Below are positions 45,971-56,553 of a stretch of DNA of 64,000 nucleotides, piece by piece (position 1 is the first letter of the stretch; every line of letters starts with the position of its first letter). Below the pieces are notes generated by a model, which was not told the origin of the DNA, did not search any database, and was given only the letters and a program-made list of their open reading frames with translations. The DNA lies in NCBI RefSeq assembly GCF_014066305.1, contig NW_023501051.1:248001-312000 (forward strand), written 5' to 3'. Position numbers and translations under genes: made by a program. This DNA comes from Letharia columbiana (lineage: Eukaryota > Ascomycota > Lecanoromycetes > Lecanorales > Parmeliaceae).

Positions 45971-47425
45971 CTAATGCAGGAGCTCGTCTGTGCCTAAAAG
46001 CATTGCCATAGGATCATCTGTCATTGCCCTGGACCTTTTGTAAGCCTCGAGTTCTTCCTCACTAACACCACCCTTCATTTCCGTCAATGTCCTTTTCTTC
46101 GTCATTGCCTCTGCTTTCCCATCCATTCTCTTGTTCTCGACTGGCTCTTTCTTTTCTACAGTCTGTATAACACTGTCTTCGGTTAATCGGATTGCCTTTA
46201 TGTCGGTCACACCTTCAAGCTCTCCACCGGTCCGGATCTTGTCGGCTTCTTCGAAGGCTACCCTGCCCTCTTCACCTGTGCAGTAACTGTTTCTAGTTGT
46301 AGAATGGCAGCAGGTATAGCCCCATTGAAAATTGGACCACCAGCTTCCCCATACTGAAGTATGGTTATTGAGGAACACGTCCTCCGGATACTTTGACTTC
46401 GCCTCCGCTTTCGGTGCTCCTTTGATCGCTCCTGTCTCATCGTATTCCACGTATCGTTCGTTTTCCACAACGGCCATATCTCGCAATTTGGACGGTTGTA
46501 GGTGCTGCTCACCGCCATACTTCTCCAGCAGCAATTTTCGTTGCGCCTCCCGTTGCACGTCGCTCTCTTCCTTTTCTTTTCGTCGAAAGTATTCGCCCGA
46601 AGTAGGATTGGCTTGCAGATGTGTTTTGTCCTTGTCTCCTCGCTCTTGTGACTCCCATGCGTATTTCTGCGCCCTCTCAAATTCTGCTGCATCCCCTGAA
46701 GCTCGCATGAAGTTATCTTCTGCAACTAAAGCGGCGGCTTGGTCGGCTTGAGCGCCCATGTCTACCATTGATCTTGTCTTGGGATCGTATTTAGCAGAAT
46801 CCAAGTCCAAATTGAGCAAGTATTTGGCTGTGTCCTCCCGTATTCGTAGGTTTCTAGTAGCAGTGCTCTGCTGCCGCCCCATATCAGACTCCTCGGCATA
46901 CTTCGCCTCCTCTTCCTCACCCTCTGGTCTCTGTTCATCATCCTCAGTCAGAAGCTTCTGTCCACTGGCGTCTGCCTCCTCGCCTTTCAGTTTTTTCTTC
47001 AGATTCTCTAACTCCTCCCATTCCTCGGTTACATTTCGGTATTGCTCCGCATCATATCCATTCCACCGATCTCTTTTCGCATCCCAGCCCAACTCAACAT
47101 CCTGCACTACTTCATCGGCTTGAATGTCCTTGCCCGTCCACCGAGCACCCTTCGCCCTTGGCCTGCTCAAGCAATCTTTGGTCTTATGTGTTAAAGCCCC
47201 ACAGTTCTCACAAGCGCCTTTGCGGAACTTTGTTGCTGCGGGACCAAGTCGCTTTCCACGATCATACCATTTTGACTGGTCAGGTGTAGAGGTCTGGAGA
47301 CGTTGATGCTCGAGGTAGTCGTTTTCGCTGTCCGCAGATTCAAGGTAGAAAGGCTTTTTGGAGATGAAGGAGGGAATGTACTCGTTCTGCTCTTTTTTGG
47401 CGGGTTCTGCAGGTTTTCTGGACAT
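45971..47425 (-). CDS. SLU7: Pre-mRNA splicing factor SLU7
   Basis: Second-step spliceosome factor that helps select the 3' splice site. 484 aa, no introns on the minus strand; ATG at 47425. It carries the CCHC zinc knuckle as [14 protein letters not shown] at about residues 92-105, preceded by [13 protein letters not shown] and followed by [16 protein letters not shown] and [12 protein letters not shown], all conserved in the family. The Slu7 block [20 protein letters not shown], with CCHST following, lies near residue 355. Length is usual for fungi. Divergent from REV3. Confidence 0.95.
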   Translation of the reverse strand: MSRKPAEPAKKEQNEYIPSFISKKPFYLESADSENDYLEHQRLQTSTPDQSKWYDRGKRLGPAATKFRKGACENCGALTHKTKDCLSRPRAKGARWTGKDIQADEVVQDVELGWDAKRDRWNGYDAEQYRNVTEEWEELENLKKKLKGEEADASGQKLLTEDDEQRPEGEEEEAKYAEESDMGRQQSTATRNLRIREDTAKYLLNLDLDSAKYDPKTRSMVDMGAQADQAAALVAEDNFMRASGDAAEFERAQKYAWESQERGDKDKTHLQANPTSGEYFRRKEKEESDVQREAQRKLLLEKYGGEQHLQPSKLRDMAVVENERYVEYDETGAIKGAPKAEAKSKYPEDVFLNNHTSVWGSWWSNFQWGYTCCHSTTRNSYCTGEEGRVAFEEADKIRTGGELEGVTDIKAIRLTEDSVIQTVEKKEPVENKRMDGKAEAMTKKRTLTEMKGGVSEEELEAYKRSRAMTDDPMAMLLGTDELLH

Positions 47426-47845
47426 GATGACGATGAAAGGAAGGCGTGTGAAAAAGTGCGACGGTCTTCGAGTGGAGGAGTGTAATGATCGCTTCCATTA
47501 CTGTGAGAATAATCAAACCGACGAGATCTCGGGAAAGTGAAGTTTTTCGCCCGCCCTATATCAATGCTTGGAGACTCGGGCTGACGGGGGGAGAGCACAT
47601 TTGATGTGCTTATATTGTGAAGAGCTTCTTCATACTTGGCTGTAGAGCGAAGTATCGGAAATAGCTTATGTCCGTAGTGCTGAAGTGAAGTGCATGTGTT
47701 TTCGCGATGCATGTTCGCGTCATCCAGGTTCCATTCGTGTTTCTACTATCTCTTGTTCCTCATCCAATGGTGCTTTGATGCCTTGATACTCGGAACTTTG
47801 TGACAACCCATCGCACGGTTGCTCCATCATGCACTCGAATCTTCG
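47426..47845. promoter_or_regulatory. Divergent promoter region, SLU7 / REV3
   Basis: 420 bp between the SLU7 ATG (-) and the REV3 ATG (+). No gene seen. Contains both promoters by position only. Confidence 0.5.
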
Positions 47846-50800
47846 ATGGACCTCTTTCGCGTTAGACTGAACTGCGTTGACCACTACCAAGCAACTCCTA
47901 CTGCATTCGATCCCCAACTCCCTGGTGTCCATGCCTCCAACCAGCAGAGGGCCGTTCCCAAGGTCCCCGTTATCAGGGTTTTTGGCGCCACTGAGTCAGG
48001 ACAAAAGGTATGCGCCCATGTTCATGGCGCGTTGCCGTACCTCTACGTCAGATACGATGGGAGTCTGGTACAGGGAGATGGTAAGGCCCGCTTCTTATCC
48101 CGGTCCAGAAAAGTCTCTTATAGGCCTGTAGTAGCCGCATACATTCGTCAACTCAACCTATCCATCGACCATGCCCTTGCAGTCAGCTACCGCCGCAATA
48201 TGTACGAGGGAAAATTCGCCTTCGTTGGGCACATCACTCTTGTCAAGGGTGTTCCCTTTTACGGTTATAACGTCGGCTACAAGTTCTTTCTCAAAATCTA
48301 CATGCTGAATCCACTCCACATGACTCGCTTGGCAGACCTTTTACGACAGGGCACGATTATGAAGAAGGTCATTCAGCCGTACGAAAGCCACATGCAGTAC
48401 CTGCTACAATGGATGTGTGACTATAACCTTTACGGGTGCGCGTACATAGACTGTAGCCAAGTCAAGTTCCGCAGCCCAGTGCCAGATTACTTAGACATGA
48501 ACAGCACTACCCATCAGTGGCACAATCGGGCAATTCCTCCTTCTTTCATTTCTGACAATGAGAAAATACCGCGGCAAAGTCACTGCTCTATTGAGGTTGA
48601 TGTCTGCGTACAGCACATTATCAACCGACTTGCCGTCAAGTCACGGCCTATACACCATGACTTCGTTGAGCGTAAATTTCCCATTGCGACAGACGAAAAG
48701 CTAGTACAAAGCATGGCAGGTCTTTGGCGTGACGAGACTAGGAGGAGAAAAGCCAGGATGGGGGAGACGAATCCAGGAAGTAGCCCATTTCCGCCGGAAG
48801 TATTGGTCTCTGTTTCAGCGGATCCCAGAAACACTCAGGCAGGCGGATGGATCCATGAGAAGGAGTACATGGAGAAGATCAAAATTATCGTCAAAGACGA
48901 AAGACAGAAAAGTGATGGCGGGGAAGTTGGGTTTGATGGATTTGTTGAAAATCAAAGTCTTGGGGACCAAGTGAAAACATCGCTGGAGAGCGTAGAAGAC
49001 CTTTTCCCGGAGAATCTTGCTCGTGTAATGATTTTCCGGCTGGCATCTCAAGCTGCTGCGGATAACGCACAGGAATCAGCAGCCGATATGCCAGAAGTGG
49101 ATGAAAGTCGGCTGCTCTCTTTCGAGGAGGATGAATTCCCATATGAGTCGGACGAAGAGCTGGCGCGAGACCTGGAAACGTCTCAAAAGAAGCAAGGCGA
49201 GCGGATAGATGATGAAATGGAACAATTCGCGAATCAAGGCATGAAGGAGCCAATGTACGATAACGAAGAAAGGCTTGCATATGTTGCGTCCACTACCAAT
49301 GCCACGGAAGTCCCGAGATCAGCTCCACTTGCAAAAGTGCAGGACATTACAAGCTCTACTGAGATTGAAAAGATGGGAATCAGAAATGTGGGTAACTACG
49401 ACCACGCTGATGAGGACGCTTTCGAAATCCCCCTGGAATTTGCAAGCGACATCAGTGCTGAACGAGCTAAGGACTCGACCAAAGATTATCAACATGACAA
49501 GAAGAGACGTAAGCTCCCCAACGGCGATCACCTTACAGTCGTGGATATCTCCGATCACCCGCCCCCAGACAGCAGTCGAGAAGTCTATGATATTTCTGCG
49601 AACGGTCCGACGAAATTGCGAGACAAGCCTGATATTGATCAATCGGTGGGGTCGTTTTCCTCAGAGGGGCCATATGGAACGCCTCACTCGCGTGAAAATA
49701 GCCAGAGAAAGCGCAAGATGCTGCCTTCTTCCCATGAAGGAATCAACTCCGCGACCGGAAACAAGACTCTCTCATTTCAAGTCGTTAAAGATCCGTATGA
49801 CCCAAACACCATCAAGAAGCTCAGTCAAACCAGCGCTTCAGATGTCAAAGGCTCACAGAAATCAAAAACCAAGTCTGTATCTTTTCCACTGTCTAGCGAG
49901 CCAAGCCCAAGCGCGTTCAGTGCACCAAGGCTCGGATCGCTAGGATCTTTAACGTCACCAAGGAGAGTGTCTAGCCAGGTGTCCGAATGCTCCTCAAATG
50001 TTCACCAAGTGTTCGACATCAGATTACGAAAGAAGATATTCATCCTAGCTTATGAACCTCCTCGAGCTTCCGAGATCCTACTAAAAATGCGAGATGAAAG
50101 GCTTCCGTCAATCATTTATCAGGACGCTTACTATAGTAACGAAAAGGATGTGCCTGAACGTGCTAGAGAGTACGCGGGAAAGGATTTCAAGCTTGAGAGT
50201 AGAACGGTTCCATTCCTGGCAAGTTTCGATCCCACAGGGACGTCGGCAGCCAGTCGAGGGGAAAAACTAAGCGTGGTCGTCGACAAGACTGATGAGGAGC
50301 GACTATCTCGAAGACGAAGAATGGCATGTGGACTCCGAGCCTGGGAAATAGAAGAAATGCCTCCCACGAGACAGGAAGTCCAAGCTTGGTTAGATGAGGA
50401 GAGCGGGGAAGCATCAGGGTCTTCGGATAAGGCAACTGTCTATCACGGGATCACATCGACAAAGATGGATCTCTCGCAGATTGACGGTGCCACTCAAAAG
50501 AACAAGCACGGATTCAAATACTCGCAAAAGCAGAAATCGACCAGTGTACAACACGAGACTCAGTACATGAGCGTCATGAGTCTTGAAATCCACGTCAACA
50601 CTCGTGGGAAGATGGTGCCTAACCCCGAGCAGGATGAAATTGGATGTGTTTTCTGGTGTCTCCAGTCTGATGAAGAGGATCTGGAAGTCAACGGCATCAA
50701 TGAAGGGACACACGTCGGAGTCTTGGCCCTGTCGCATATTGGAGGGTTGGCCCATAGAATCTCCCAGCACACTGGCGTGGAAGTGGAAGAGGAGATCTCT

Positions 50801-53104
50801 GAGCTTGAAATGATCAATCGCATGGTCGATATCGTTCGTGGCTATGATCCTGACATCCTAACCGGCTACGAGGTGCACGGCGGGTCCTGGGGGTATATGA
50901 TAGAACGAGCTCGATGCAAATACGACTACAACTTGTGCGATGAACTTTCGAGAATGAAGTCCCAGTCGCATGGTCGATTTGGCAAGGAGGACGATCGCTG
51001 GGGTTTCAATCACACTTCCACCATCAGAGTCACAGGAAGACACATGATCAACGTCTGGCGCGCAATGAGGGGAGAGCTGAATCTGCTGCAGTATACGATG
51101 GAGAACGTCGTTTTTCAGCTCTGTCATCGCCGTATACCGCACTATTCTTTCCGAGACCTGACATTCTGGTACAAGAGTGGCAAACCAAAGGACCTGGCTA
51201 AAGTTGTGGATTATTATGTCTCCCGTGTCCAGCTGGACCTAGAGATCTTGGAACAGAACGAGCTTATTCCAAGAACTAGTGAGCAAGCGCGGTTGCTGGG
51301 AGTAGATTTCTTTTCGGTGTTTTCGCGAGGATCTCAATTCAAGGTCGAATCACTTATGTTTCGAATAGCCAAGCCAGAGAATTTCTTGTTACCCTCACCG
51401 AGTCGAAAGCAAGTCGGTCAGCAGAACGCCTTGGAATGTCTGCCTTTGGTGATGGAGCCTCAAAGCGCATTTTACAACAGCCCACTACTGGTGCTTGACT
51501 TCCAGTCTCTATACCCGAGCGTCATGGTTGCATATAATTACTGCTACTCCACATTCCTAGGAAGGGTGGTTAGCTGGCGTGGTCAAAACAAGATGGGTTT
51601 CACGGACTATCATAGAGAACCAAGACTCTTGGAGCTTTTGAACGACCAAGTCAACATCGCGCCGAATGGTATCGTGTATGCCAAACCCGATATTCGCAAG
51701 TCTCTTCTCGCAAAGATGCTGGGGGAGATCCTGGAGACTCGAGTCATGGTCAAAAGCGGGATGAAGGATGACAGGGATGACAAGACTCTGCAGAGGCTAC
51801 TCAACAATAGACAGCTCGCATTGAAGCTCATTGCCAATGTCACTTACGGTTACACCTCTGCCTCCTTCTCTGGGCGCATGCCATGCTCCGAGATTGCCGA
51901 CAGCATTGTCCAGACAGGTCGTGAGACATTGGAGAAAGCCATCGCATTAATACATTCCGTGGAGAGGTGGGGTGCTGAGGTCGTATATGGTGACACTGAC
52001 AGTCTCTTCGTCTATCTCAAGGGCCGTACCAAAGACGAGGCGTTTGACATTGGTAAAGAGATCGCTAAGACCATCACGGACATGAATCCCAGACCAGTCA
52101 AATTGAAGTTCGAAAAGGTGTATTTTCCATGCGTTCTACTCGCAAAGAAGCGATACGTAGGCTTCAAGTACGAGAGCAAGGATCAAATGGTGCCAGACTT
52201 CGATGCAAAGGGTATTGAGACTGTGCGCCGAGACGGAACACCAGCTGAACAGCAGATCGAAGAGAAAGCCCTAAAGATACTGTTCCGCTCGGCGGATCTA
52301 AGCCAGGTCAAATGCTACTTCCAGCGACAGTGCATGAAGATCATGAAAGGAAAGGTGTCCATCCAGGATTTTTGTTTCGCGAAAGAGGTCAAGCTTGGTA
52401 CGTACAGCGACAAGGGTCTGCCGCCTCCCGGAGCACTCATTAGCACCAAGAGGATGCTGGAGGACCCTCGTGCAGAACCGCAATACGGAGAGCGTGTTCC
52501 CTACGTGGTAATTACCGGAGCTCCAGGGGCTAGGCTCATCGATCGATGCGTGGCTCCAGACGTGCTGTTGCACAACGATAATAATGAATTGGATGCAGAA
52601 TATTACATCTTGAAGAATCTTATTCCACCACTTGAACGTATCTTCAACCTCGTTGGAGCGAATGTACGACAGTGGTACGACGAAATGCCCAAATATCAGC
52701 GAGTGCGCCGCATAGAAGCAGGGGCACTCACGGGAGGGAAGGAGTTGATCATATCGAAGAAAACATTGGAGTCTTATATGAAGTCTTCTACCTGTCTCGT
52801 CTGTCATGAGAAGCTCGAAGAAGAAATGGCAATCTGCGCCAGGTGCATACAAAATGCTGACAGCTCTCTTATGACACTGCACTCGCGGCTCAACAAAGCA
52901 GAGAGGAAAGCTGTCAATTTGGAGAACGTGTGTCGCTCTTGTGCGAGTCTGGCTTGGGGCGAAGAGGTGAAATGCGACAGCAAGGATTGTCCCGTTTTTT
53001 ATACTCGGACGAGGCATATGGCAGGTCTACGGAATTCAAAGTTAATGGCGGAACCGGTCATAGGGATCTTAGAGGAGCTTGAGGCTGGCGAGCTAGATTG
53101 GTGA
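47846..53104 (+). CDS. REV3: DNA polymerase zeta catalytic subunit REV3
   Basis: Translesion B-family DNA polymerase extending past damaged bases. 1752 aa with no introns. The start is the ATG at 47846 (MDLFRVRLNCVDHYQA); the open frame begins nine codons earlier only at a TTG. The N-terminal domain runs to about residue 250, followed by a poorly conserved polar region. The degenerate exonuclease domain starts near MSLEIHVNTRG. Polymerase motifs are intact: DFQSLYPSVM at about residue 1217, KLIANVTYGYTSASFSGRMP, and YGDTDSLFVYL near residue 1380. Two Cys clusters at the C-terminus, CLVCHEKL..CARC and CRSCASL..CDSKDC, are the zinc and Fe-S modules that bind accessory subunits. Confidence 0.97.
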   Translation: MDLFRVRLNCVDHYQATPTAFDPQLPGVHASNQQRAVPKVPVIRVFGATESGQKVCAHVHGALPYLYVRYDGSLVQGDGKARFLSRSRKVSYRPVVAAYIRQLNLSIDHALAVSYRRNMYEGKFAFVGHITLVKGVPFYGYNVGYKFFLKIYMLNPLHMTRLADLLRQGTIMKKVIQPYESHMQYLLQWMCDYNLYGCAYIDCSQVKFRSPVPDYLDMNSTTHQWHNRAIPPSFISDNEKIPRQSHCSIEVDVCVQHIINRLAVKSRPIHHDFVERKFPIATDEKLVQSMAGLWRDETRRRKARMGETNPGSSPFPPEVLVSVSADPRNTQAGGWIHEKEYMEKIKIIVKDERQKSDGGEVGFDGFVENQSLGDQVKTSLESVEDLFPENLARVMIFRLASQAAADNAQESAADMPEVDESRLLSFEEDEFPYESDEELARDLETSQKKQGERIDDEMEQFANQGMKEPMYDNEERLAYVASTTNATEVPRSAPLAKVQDITSSTEIEKMGIRNVGNYDHADEDAFEIPLEFASDISAERAKDSTKDYQHDKKRRKLPNGDHLTVVDISDHPPPDSSREVYDISANGPTKLRDKPDIDQSVGSFSSEGPYGTPHSRENSQRKRKMLPSSHEGINSATGNKTLSFQVVKDPYDPNTIKKLSQTSASDVKGSQKSKTKSVSFPLSSEPSPSAFSAPRLGSLGSLTSPRRVSSQVSECSSNVHQVFDIRLRKKIFILAYEPPRASEILLKMRDERLPSIIYQDAYYSNEKDVPERAREYAGKDFKLESRTVPFLASFDPTGTSAASRGEKLSVVVDKTDEERLSRRRRMACGLRAWEIEEMPPTRQEVQAWLDEESGEASGSSDKATVYHGITSTKMDLSQIDGATQKNKHGFKYSQKQKSTSVQHETQYMSVMSLEIHVNTRGKMVPNPEQDEIGCVFWCLQSDEEDLEVNGINEGTHVGVLALSHIGGLAHRISQHTGVEVEEEISELEMINRMVDIVRGYDPDILTGYEVHGGSWGYMIERARCKYDYNLCDELSRMKSQSHGRFGKEDDRWGFNHTSTIRVTGRHMINVWRAMRGELNLLQYTMENVVFQLCHRRIPHYSFRDLTFWYKSGKPKDLAKVVDYYVSRVQLDLEILEQNELIPRTSEQARLLGVDFFSVFSRGSQFKVESLMFRIAKPENFLLPSPSRKQVGQQNALECLPLVMEPQSAFYNSPLLVLDFQSLYPSVMVAYNYCYSTFLGRVVSWRGQNKMGFTDYHREPRLLELLNDQVNIAPNGIVYAKPDIRKSLLAKMLGEILETRVMVKSGMKDDRDDKTLQRLLNNRQLALKLIANVTYGYTSASFSGRMPCSEIADSIVQTGRETLEKAIALIHSVERWGAEVVYGDTDSLFVYLKGRTKDEAFDIGKEIAKTITDMNPRPVKLKFEKVYFPCVLLAKKRYVGFKYESKDQMVPDFDAKGIETVRRDGTPAEQQIEEKALKILFRSADLSQVKCYFQRQCMKIMKGKVSIQDFCFAKEVKLGTYSDKGLPPPGALISTKRMLEDPRAEPQYGERVPYVVITGAPGARLIDRCVAPDVLLHNDNNELDAEYYILKNLIPPLERIFNLVGANVRQWYDEMPKYQRVRRIEAGALTGGKELIISKKTLESYMKSSTCLVCHEKLEEEMAICARCIQNADSSLMTLHSRLNKAERKAVNLENVCRSCASLAWGEEVKCDSKDCPVFYTRTRHMAGLRNSKLMAEPVIGILEELEAGELDW

Positions 53105-53528
53105 TTGGCATTGGACTCAGCGATTGCATTGAAAGCGTGCGCATTATACCCCGAGGAGAACGTTGCAATGGCGTTAGTTACAGTCCAGAGACTATAATGA
53201 GGTAGATTATACTACTTGTGTAATTAAATTGTTTGAGGAAGACTTCGAACAATGTGCCCGAGCCGTGCGTCATGCTTAATTAGATCCCTTGATCACACCG
53301 AAAAGGCAAACTAGATTATCAATCTCACATGTTGTAAACCGTAGCGGCCTCTACTCAAGCAAAGCTTTGGAGATGAGTCGACTGATCAAAACGCCCAAGT
53401 GTCAGCAAAGCAAAGCGCAGAAGTGTCGTCGGAAGTTGACTACAAGCCAAACCTGACACCTTGCATGCCCAAGCCGTAAGCACGATGAACGAGATACCTT
53501 TGCATCTCAAAGAGCTGCCCTCGTCGTG
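53105..53528. other. Intergenic, no gene seen
   Basis: 424 bp between REV3 and the NVJ2-like gene, both on the plus strand. Confidence 0.5.
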
Positions 53529-56321
53529 ATGGGCATCTCTATTGCTTTTATATTAACCTACTTACTCGGTGGGCTAACCTTGTTGCCCATCCTTTTCGCC
53601 ATTGTTCTCCTACATGCGTACCTCACGTTCCCCGTACAAGATCGGTCCTCGACCTCCTCCGACACCTCTTCGGACACCCTCCGCGATGACAAAGACGACG
53701 GACAAAACCTCAAATCTCATGCGAGTATAGCAGATATCGCGGAGAAATTCAAACGCGCACATGAGCCTGATGTTGCAGCTGGCTACTTCGCCGTGTGCCG
53801 AGAGTACGTGCCTGGAGGTATCAATGGCAAACCACCAGAGCGGACGACCCCGGCTGGGGCGGTAATAGCTACAGAAAGCCCTAGCGTGTACCAGAGCATG
53901 TATAGAAGTATATTCGACCGGAAGCAAGGGCCAAGTCTAGATCCCGGGAAAGGCAACAGCAAGACCGTCAAGAGGGCTAGGAATGTCTTCTTTGTTGTTC
54001 TACGACACGGACACTTAATGCTTTACGAAGATTCAGAACAGCTGGAGGTCAAACATGTCATATCACTGGAACTTCACGATGTCAGCATCTACGGTGGAGG
54101 GAACGAAATCCCCGAAGGAGAACTATGGATAAAGAGAAATGCTATACGCTTGACGAGAAAAGCCGGGTTTGAAGATCCCGCCTCTACGTCCAAGCCTTTC
54201 TTCCTCTTCTCCGAGAACTGCTCAGACAAAGAAGACTTCTATTTCGCGCTATTACAGAACCAGGAAATCAAGCCAAATGCGCCTGATAACCCGCCGAGGC
54301 CACAGCAGTACGAGACCAAGCATGTCATCGGGCTTGTGCAGAGGCTGCATTCGTCGGAAGAACAACTGCAGACAAGGTGGATCAATGGACTTGCGGGTAG
54401 ACTTTTCCTTGCCCTTTACAAGACTCAAGTCATCGAGGAATACATACGCAAGAAGATCACTAAAAAGATTGCACGGGTGAAGAAGCCTGCCTTCCTCTCC
54501 GGTCTCGTACTCCAAAAAATTGAGATGGGAGAGAGTGCACCCCAGATTACTAACCCGCGACTCAATGACCTCACGATCAACGGCGACTGTTGTGCCGAAG
54601 CAGACTTCAAGTACAACGGGAATTTCCGCCTAGAGATCGCAGCTACAGCTCGCATTGATCTCGGTGCGCGATTTAAAGCTCGAGAGGTCAACTTGGTGCT
54701 GGCAGTGGTTGTCAGAAAATTGAACGGTCATGTCTTGGTGAAGTTCAAACCACCTCCAAGTAATCGCGTCTGGATATCCTTTGAGACAATGCCTGATATG
54801 GAGATGACCATCGAGCCCATTGTCAGCTCGCGACAGATCACATATGGCTTTATCCTACGAGCGATCGAGAGTAGGATTAGGGAGGTTATGGCCGAGACCA
54901 TCGTCATGCCGCACTGGGACGATAGTCCATTCACAGACACTAGACAACAAACTTTTCGAGGGGGCATCTGGGCGGACCAAGGGACGACTGGTGGAATGCC
55001 GACTGAACATACAAACATTCCAGATGAAGCACCGGAAGATGACGCCGAGCTCGAAGCCGATGCGGCTCCAACCCATCACGCCTCGCCCCGCGCGAAAGAC
55101 GAGAGAACCTTGAGCATGCCGGTCTCGCTTGATTCGTTTCCCTCAGGTCCAATTCCAAATCCAGCAGCGAGTTCTAAGCAAAGCCTCGATGAGACTGCTA
55201 AAGATAGCGTTGCTACTGGCGTTCAGAAAGGTCCAGAGCCACCTAAAACCCTCAGATCGCGCTCGTTTGCATCAGCTGCCAACCCACTCCTCAGCATGGA
55301 TAATGCAAATTTTGACTCTATTCAACCGGTAAAGAACACGAAACAACTACAAGACGCCACTAGTGCAATGATGGCAATCTCGAACCGCTCGCGCCCTACG
55401 TCTCCTACCGACACTCCCATGGGGTCTGCCCCAGGCCCCTCTACGTTGTGGGGGAACAGCCGAAAAACCAGTAGTAGATCCTCTACGTTGTCTGATTCTA
55501 ATGGCACACCTGAGCAGAATCTTCTACAAGACATTTATACATCTAGCCCTAGCCAAACTTCTTTGCCTCCAACTCCGACTACTTCAAGCTCACGGTCCAC
55601 GAAGTCAACTTTTGGAAATGTTATGCCACAGTCTAGAACACTGCAAGCAGATGTTCGCATGCCAGCATCGTCGGAGAAGAGACAATCAATAGTAGTCCTT
55701 GGCGCGGCGACTGCAGCCGCCAAGAAATGGGGTTGGGGAGTACTCAGCAGGAACATGGATCAGAAGAACCAGCAGGCTGCTGATCCAGATCGCGCTGGGA
55801 CACCCAAGCACCCCATCGGACGAGGTCGCCCTTTACCTCCACCCGGCCAGCCCTTACCGTTCCCTGAAAGGCCTCACACGAAGACGATGCCGGCCACGAC
55901 CCCCCAAAGAAAGCCCGTCCCAAAACCAGACCTGCTTCAAACACGTCAGGATGAGGCCAAGGCACGATCGGTCCCTCCGCCACCACTTCCGGCTCGCAAA
56001 AGACGAGGATCAGCTCACATTGATCATGAGAGCGACGGCGGGCTCTTAGTTGTCGAAGCTCCGCCCGAATCTGAAACCTCGAGCCCCAATGATGACAAGC
56101 GGGATGAGTATATCAGCGACCCTGAGGTTGAGCCTGTAGCTAGCTTACCGAATAGCATTGCGCCAGACGGAGGGGACCATAGCTCAGAACGACGACGGAG
56201 GTCAACTTTCATACAGGACTCGCACGCGGAGGATGAGAGTGCTCATTCGATTTGGCAGTCGGCGCAGGAAGAAGAGGCCAGATCAAAGAGCATGTGGCTA
56301 GATACCCATGAGCATTCGTAA
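53529..56321 (+). CDS. NVJ2/TEX2-like SMP-domain lipid-transfer protein
   Basis: Predicted ER membrane protein at contact sites, moving lipids through an SMP domain. 930 aa, no introns. The start is the ATG at 53529; the preceding codon is GTG. Residues 4-32 form a TM anchor (IAFILTYLLGGLTLLPILFA). A PH-like domain lies at about residues 145-245 (ARNVFFVVLRHGHLMLYEDS, HVISLELHDVSIYGG). The SMP domain follows at about 270-470 (RWINGLAGRLFLALYKTQVI, NLVLAVVVRKLNGHVLVKFK, SRQITYGFILRAIESRIREV). The remaining half is disordered, Ser/Pro rich, with proline stretches such as PPPPLPARKRR. Domain order matches Nvj2 of yeast and TEX2 of animals. Confidence 0.9.
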   Translation: MGISIAFILTYLLGGLTLLPILFAIVLLHAYLTFPVQDRSSTSSDTSSDTLRDDKDDGQNLKSHASIADIAEKFKRAHEPDVAAGYFAVCREYVPGGINGKPPERTTPAGAVIATESPSVYQSMYRSIFDRKQGPSLDPGKGNSKTVKRARNVFFVVLRHGHLMLYEDSEQLEVKHVISLELHDVSIYGGGNEIPEGELWIKRNAIRLTRKAGFEDPASTSKPFFLFSENCSDKEDFYFALLQNQEIKPNAPDNPPRPQQYETKHVIGLVQRLHSSEEQLQTRWINGLAGRLFLALYKTQVIEEYIRKKITKKIARVKKPAFLSGLVLQKIEMGESAPQITNPRLNDLTINGDCCAEADFKYNGNFRLEIAATARIDLGARFKAREVNLVLAVVVRKLNGHVLVKFKPPPSNRVWISFETMPDMEMTIEPIVSSRQITYGFILRAIESRIREVMAETIVMPHWDDSPFTDTRQQTFRGGIWADQGTTGGMPTEHTNIPDEAPEDDAELEADAAPTHHASPRAKDERTLSMPVSLDSFPSGPIPNPAASSKQSLDETAKDSVATGVQKGPEPPKTLRSRSFASAANPLLSMDNANFDSIQPVKNTKQLQDATSAMMAISNRSRPTSPTDTPMGSAPGPSTLWGNSRKTSSRSSTLSDSNGTPEQNLLQDIYTSSPSQTSLPPTPTTSSSRSTKSTFGNVMPQSRTLQADVRMPASSEKRQSIVVLGAATAAAKKWGWGVLSRNMDQKNQQAADPDRAGTPKHPIGRGRPLPPPGQPLPFPERPHTKTMPATTPQRKPVPKPDLLQTRQDEAKARSVPPPPLPARKRRGSAHIDHESDGGLLVVEAPPESETSSPNDDKRDEYISDPEVEPVASLPNSIAPDGGDHSSERRRRSTFIQDSHAEDESAHSIWQSAQEEEARSKSMWLDTHEHS

Positions 56322-56553
56322 TCAGATGCATTAGCGGGTACGGGGCATTGTACACATCCAAGATGTCAGGGCGTTAGAGCGATGAATTGACTTTGAGACT
56401 CAATTAGACGCATGATTACTAGTGTAGAAATGCCATGATTATGTATGTGAATGCAAATGATGGAATTTTATGCGCAGGCAAAGGAGTGTGCTGGTGGTAA
56501 TACGGATCTTTCCGAATTTGATGTCTCGGTCCCATATCCCTTCATCATCTTCA

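Noticed and set aside
47819..47845. Upstream start of REV3
   Set aside because: The codon is TTG; the family N-terminus MDLFRVRLN begins at 47846.
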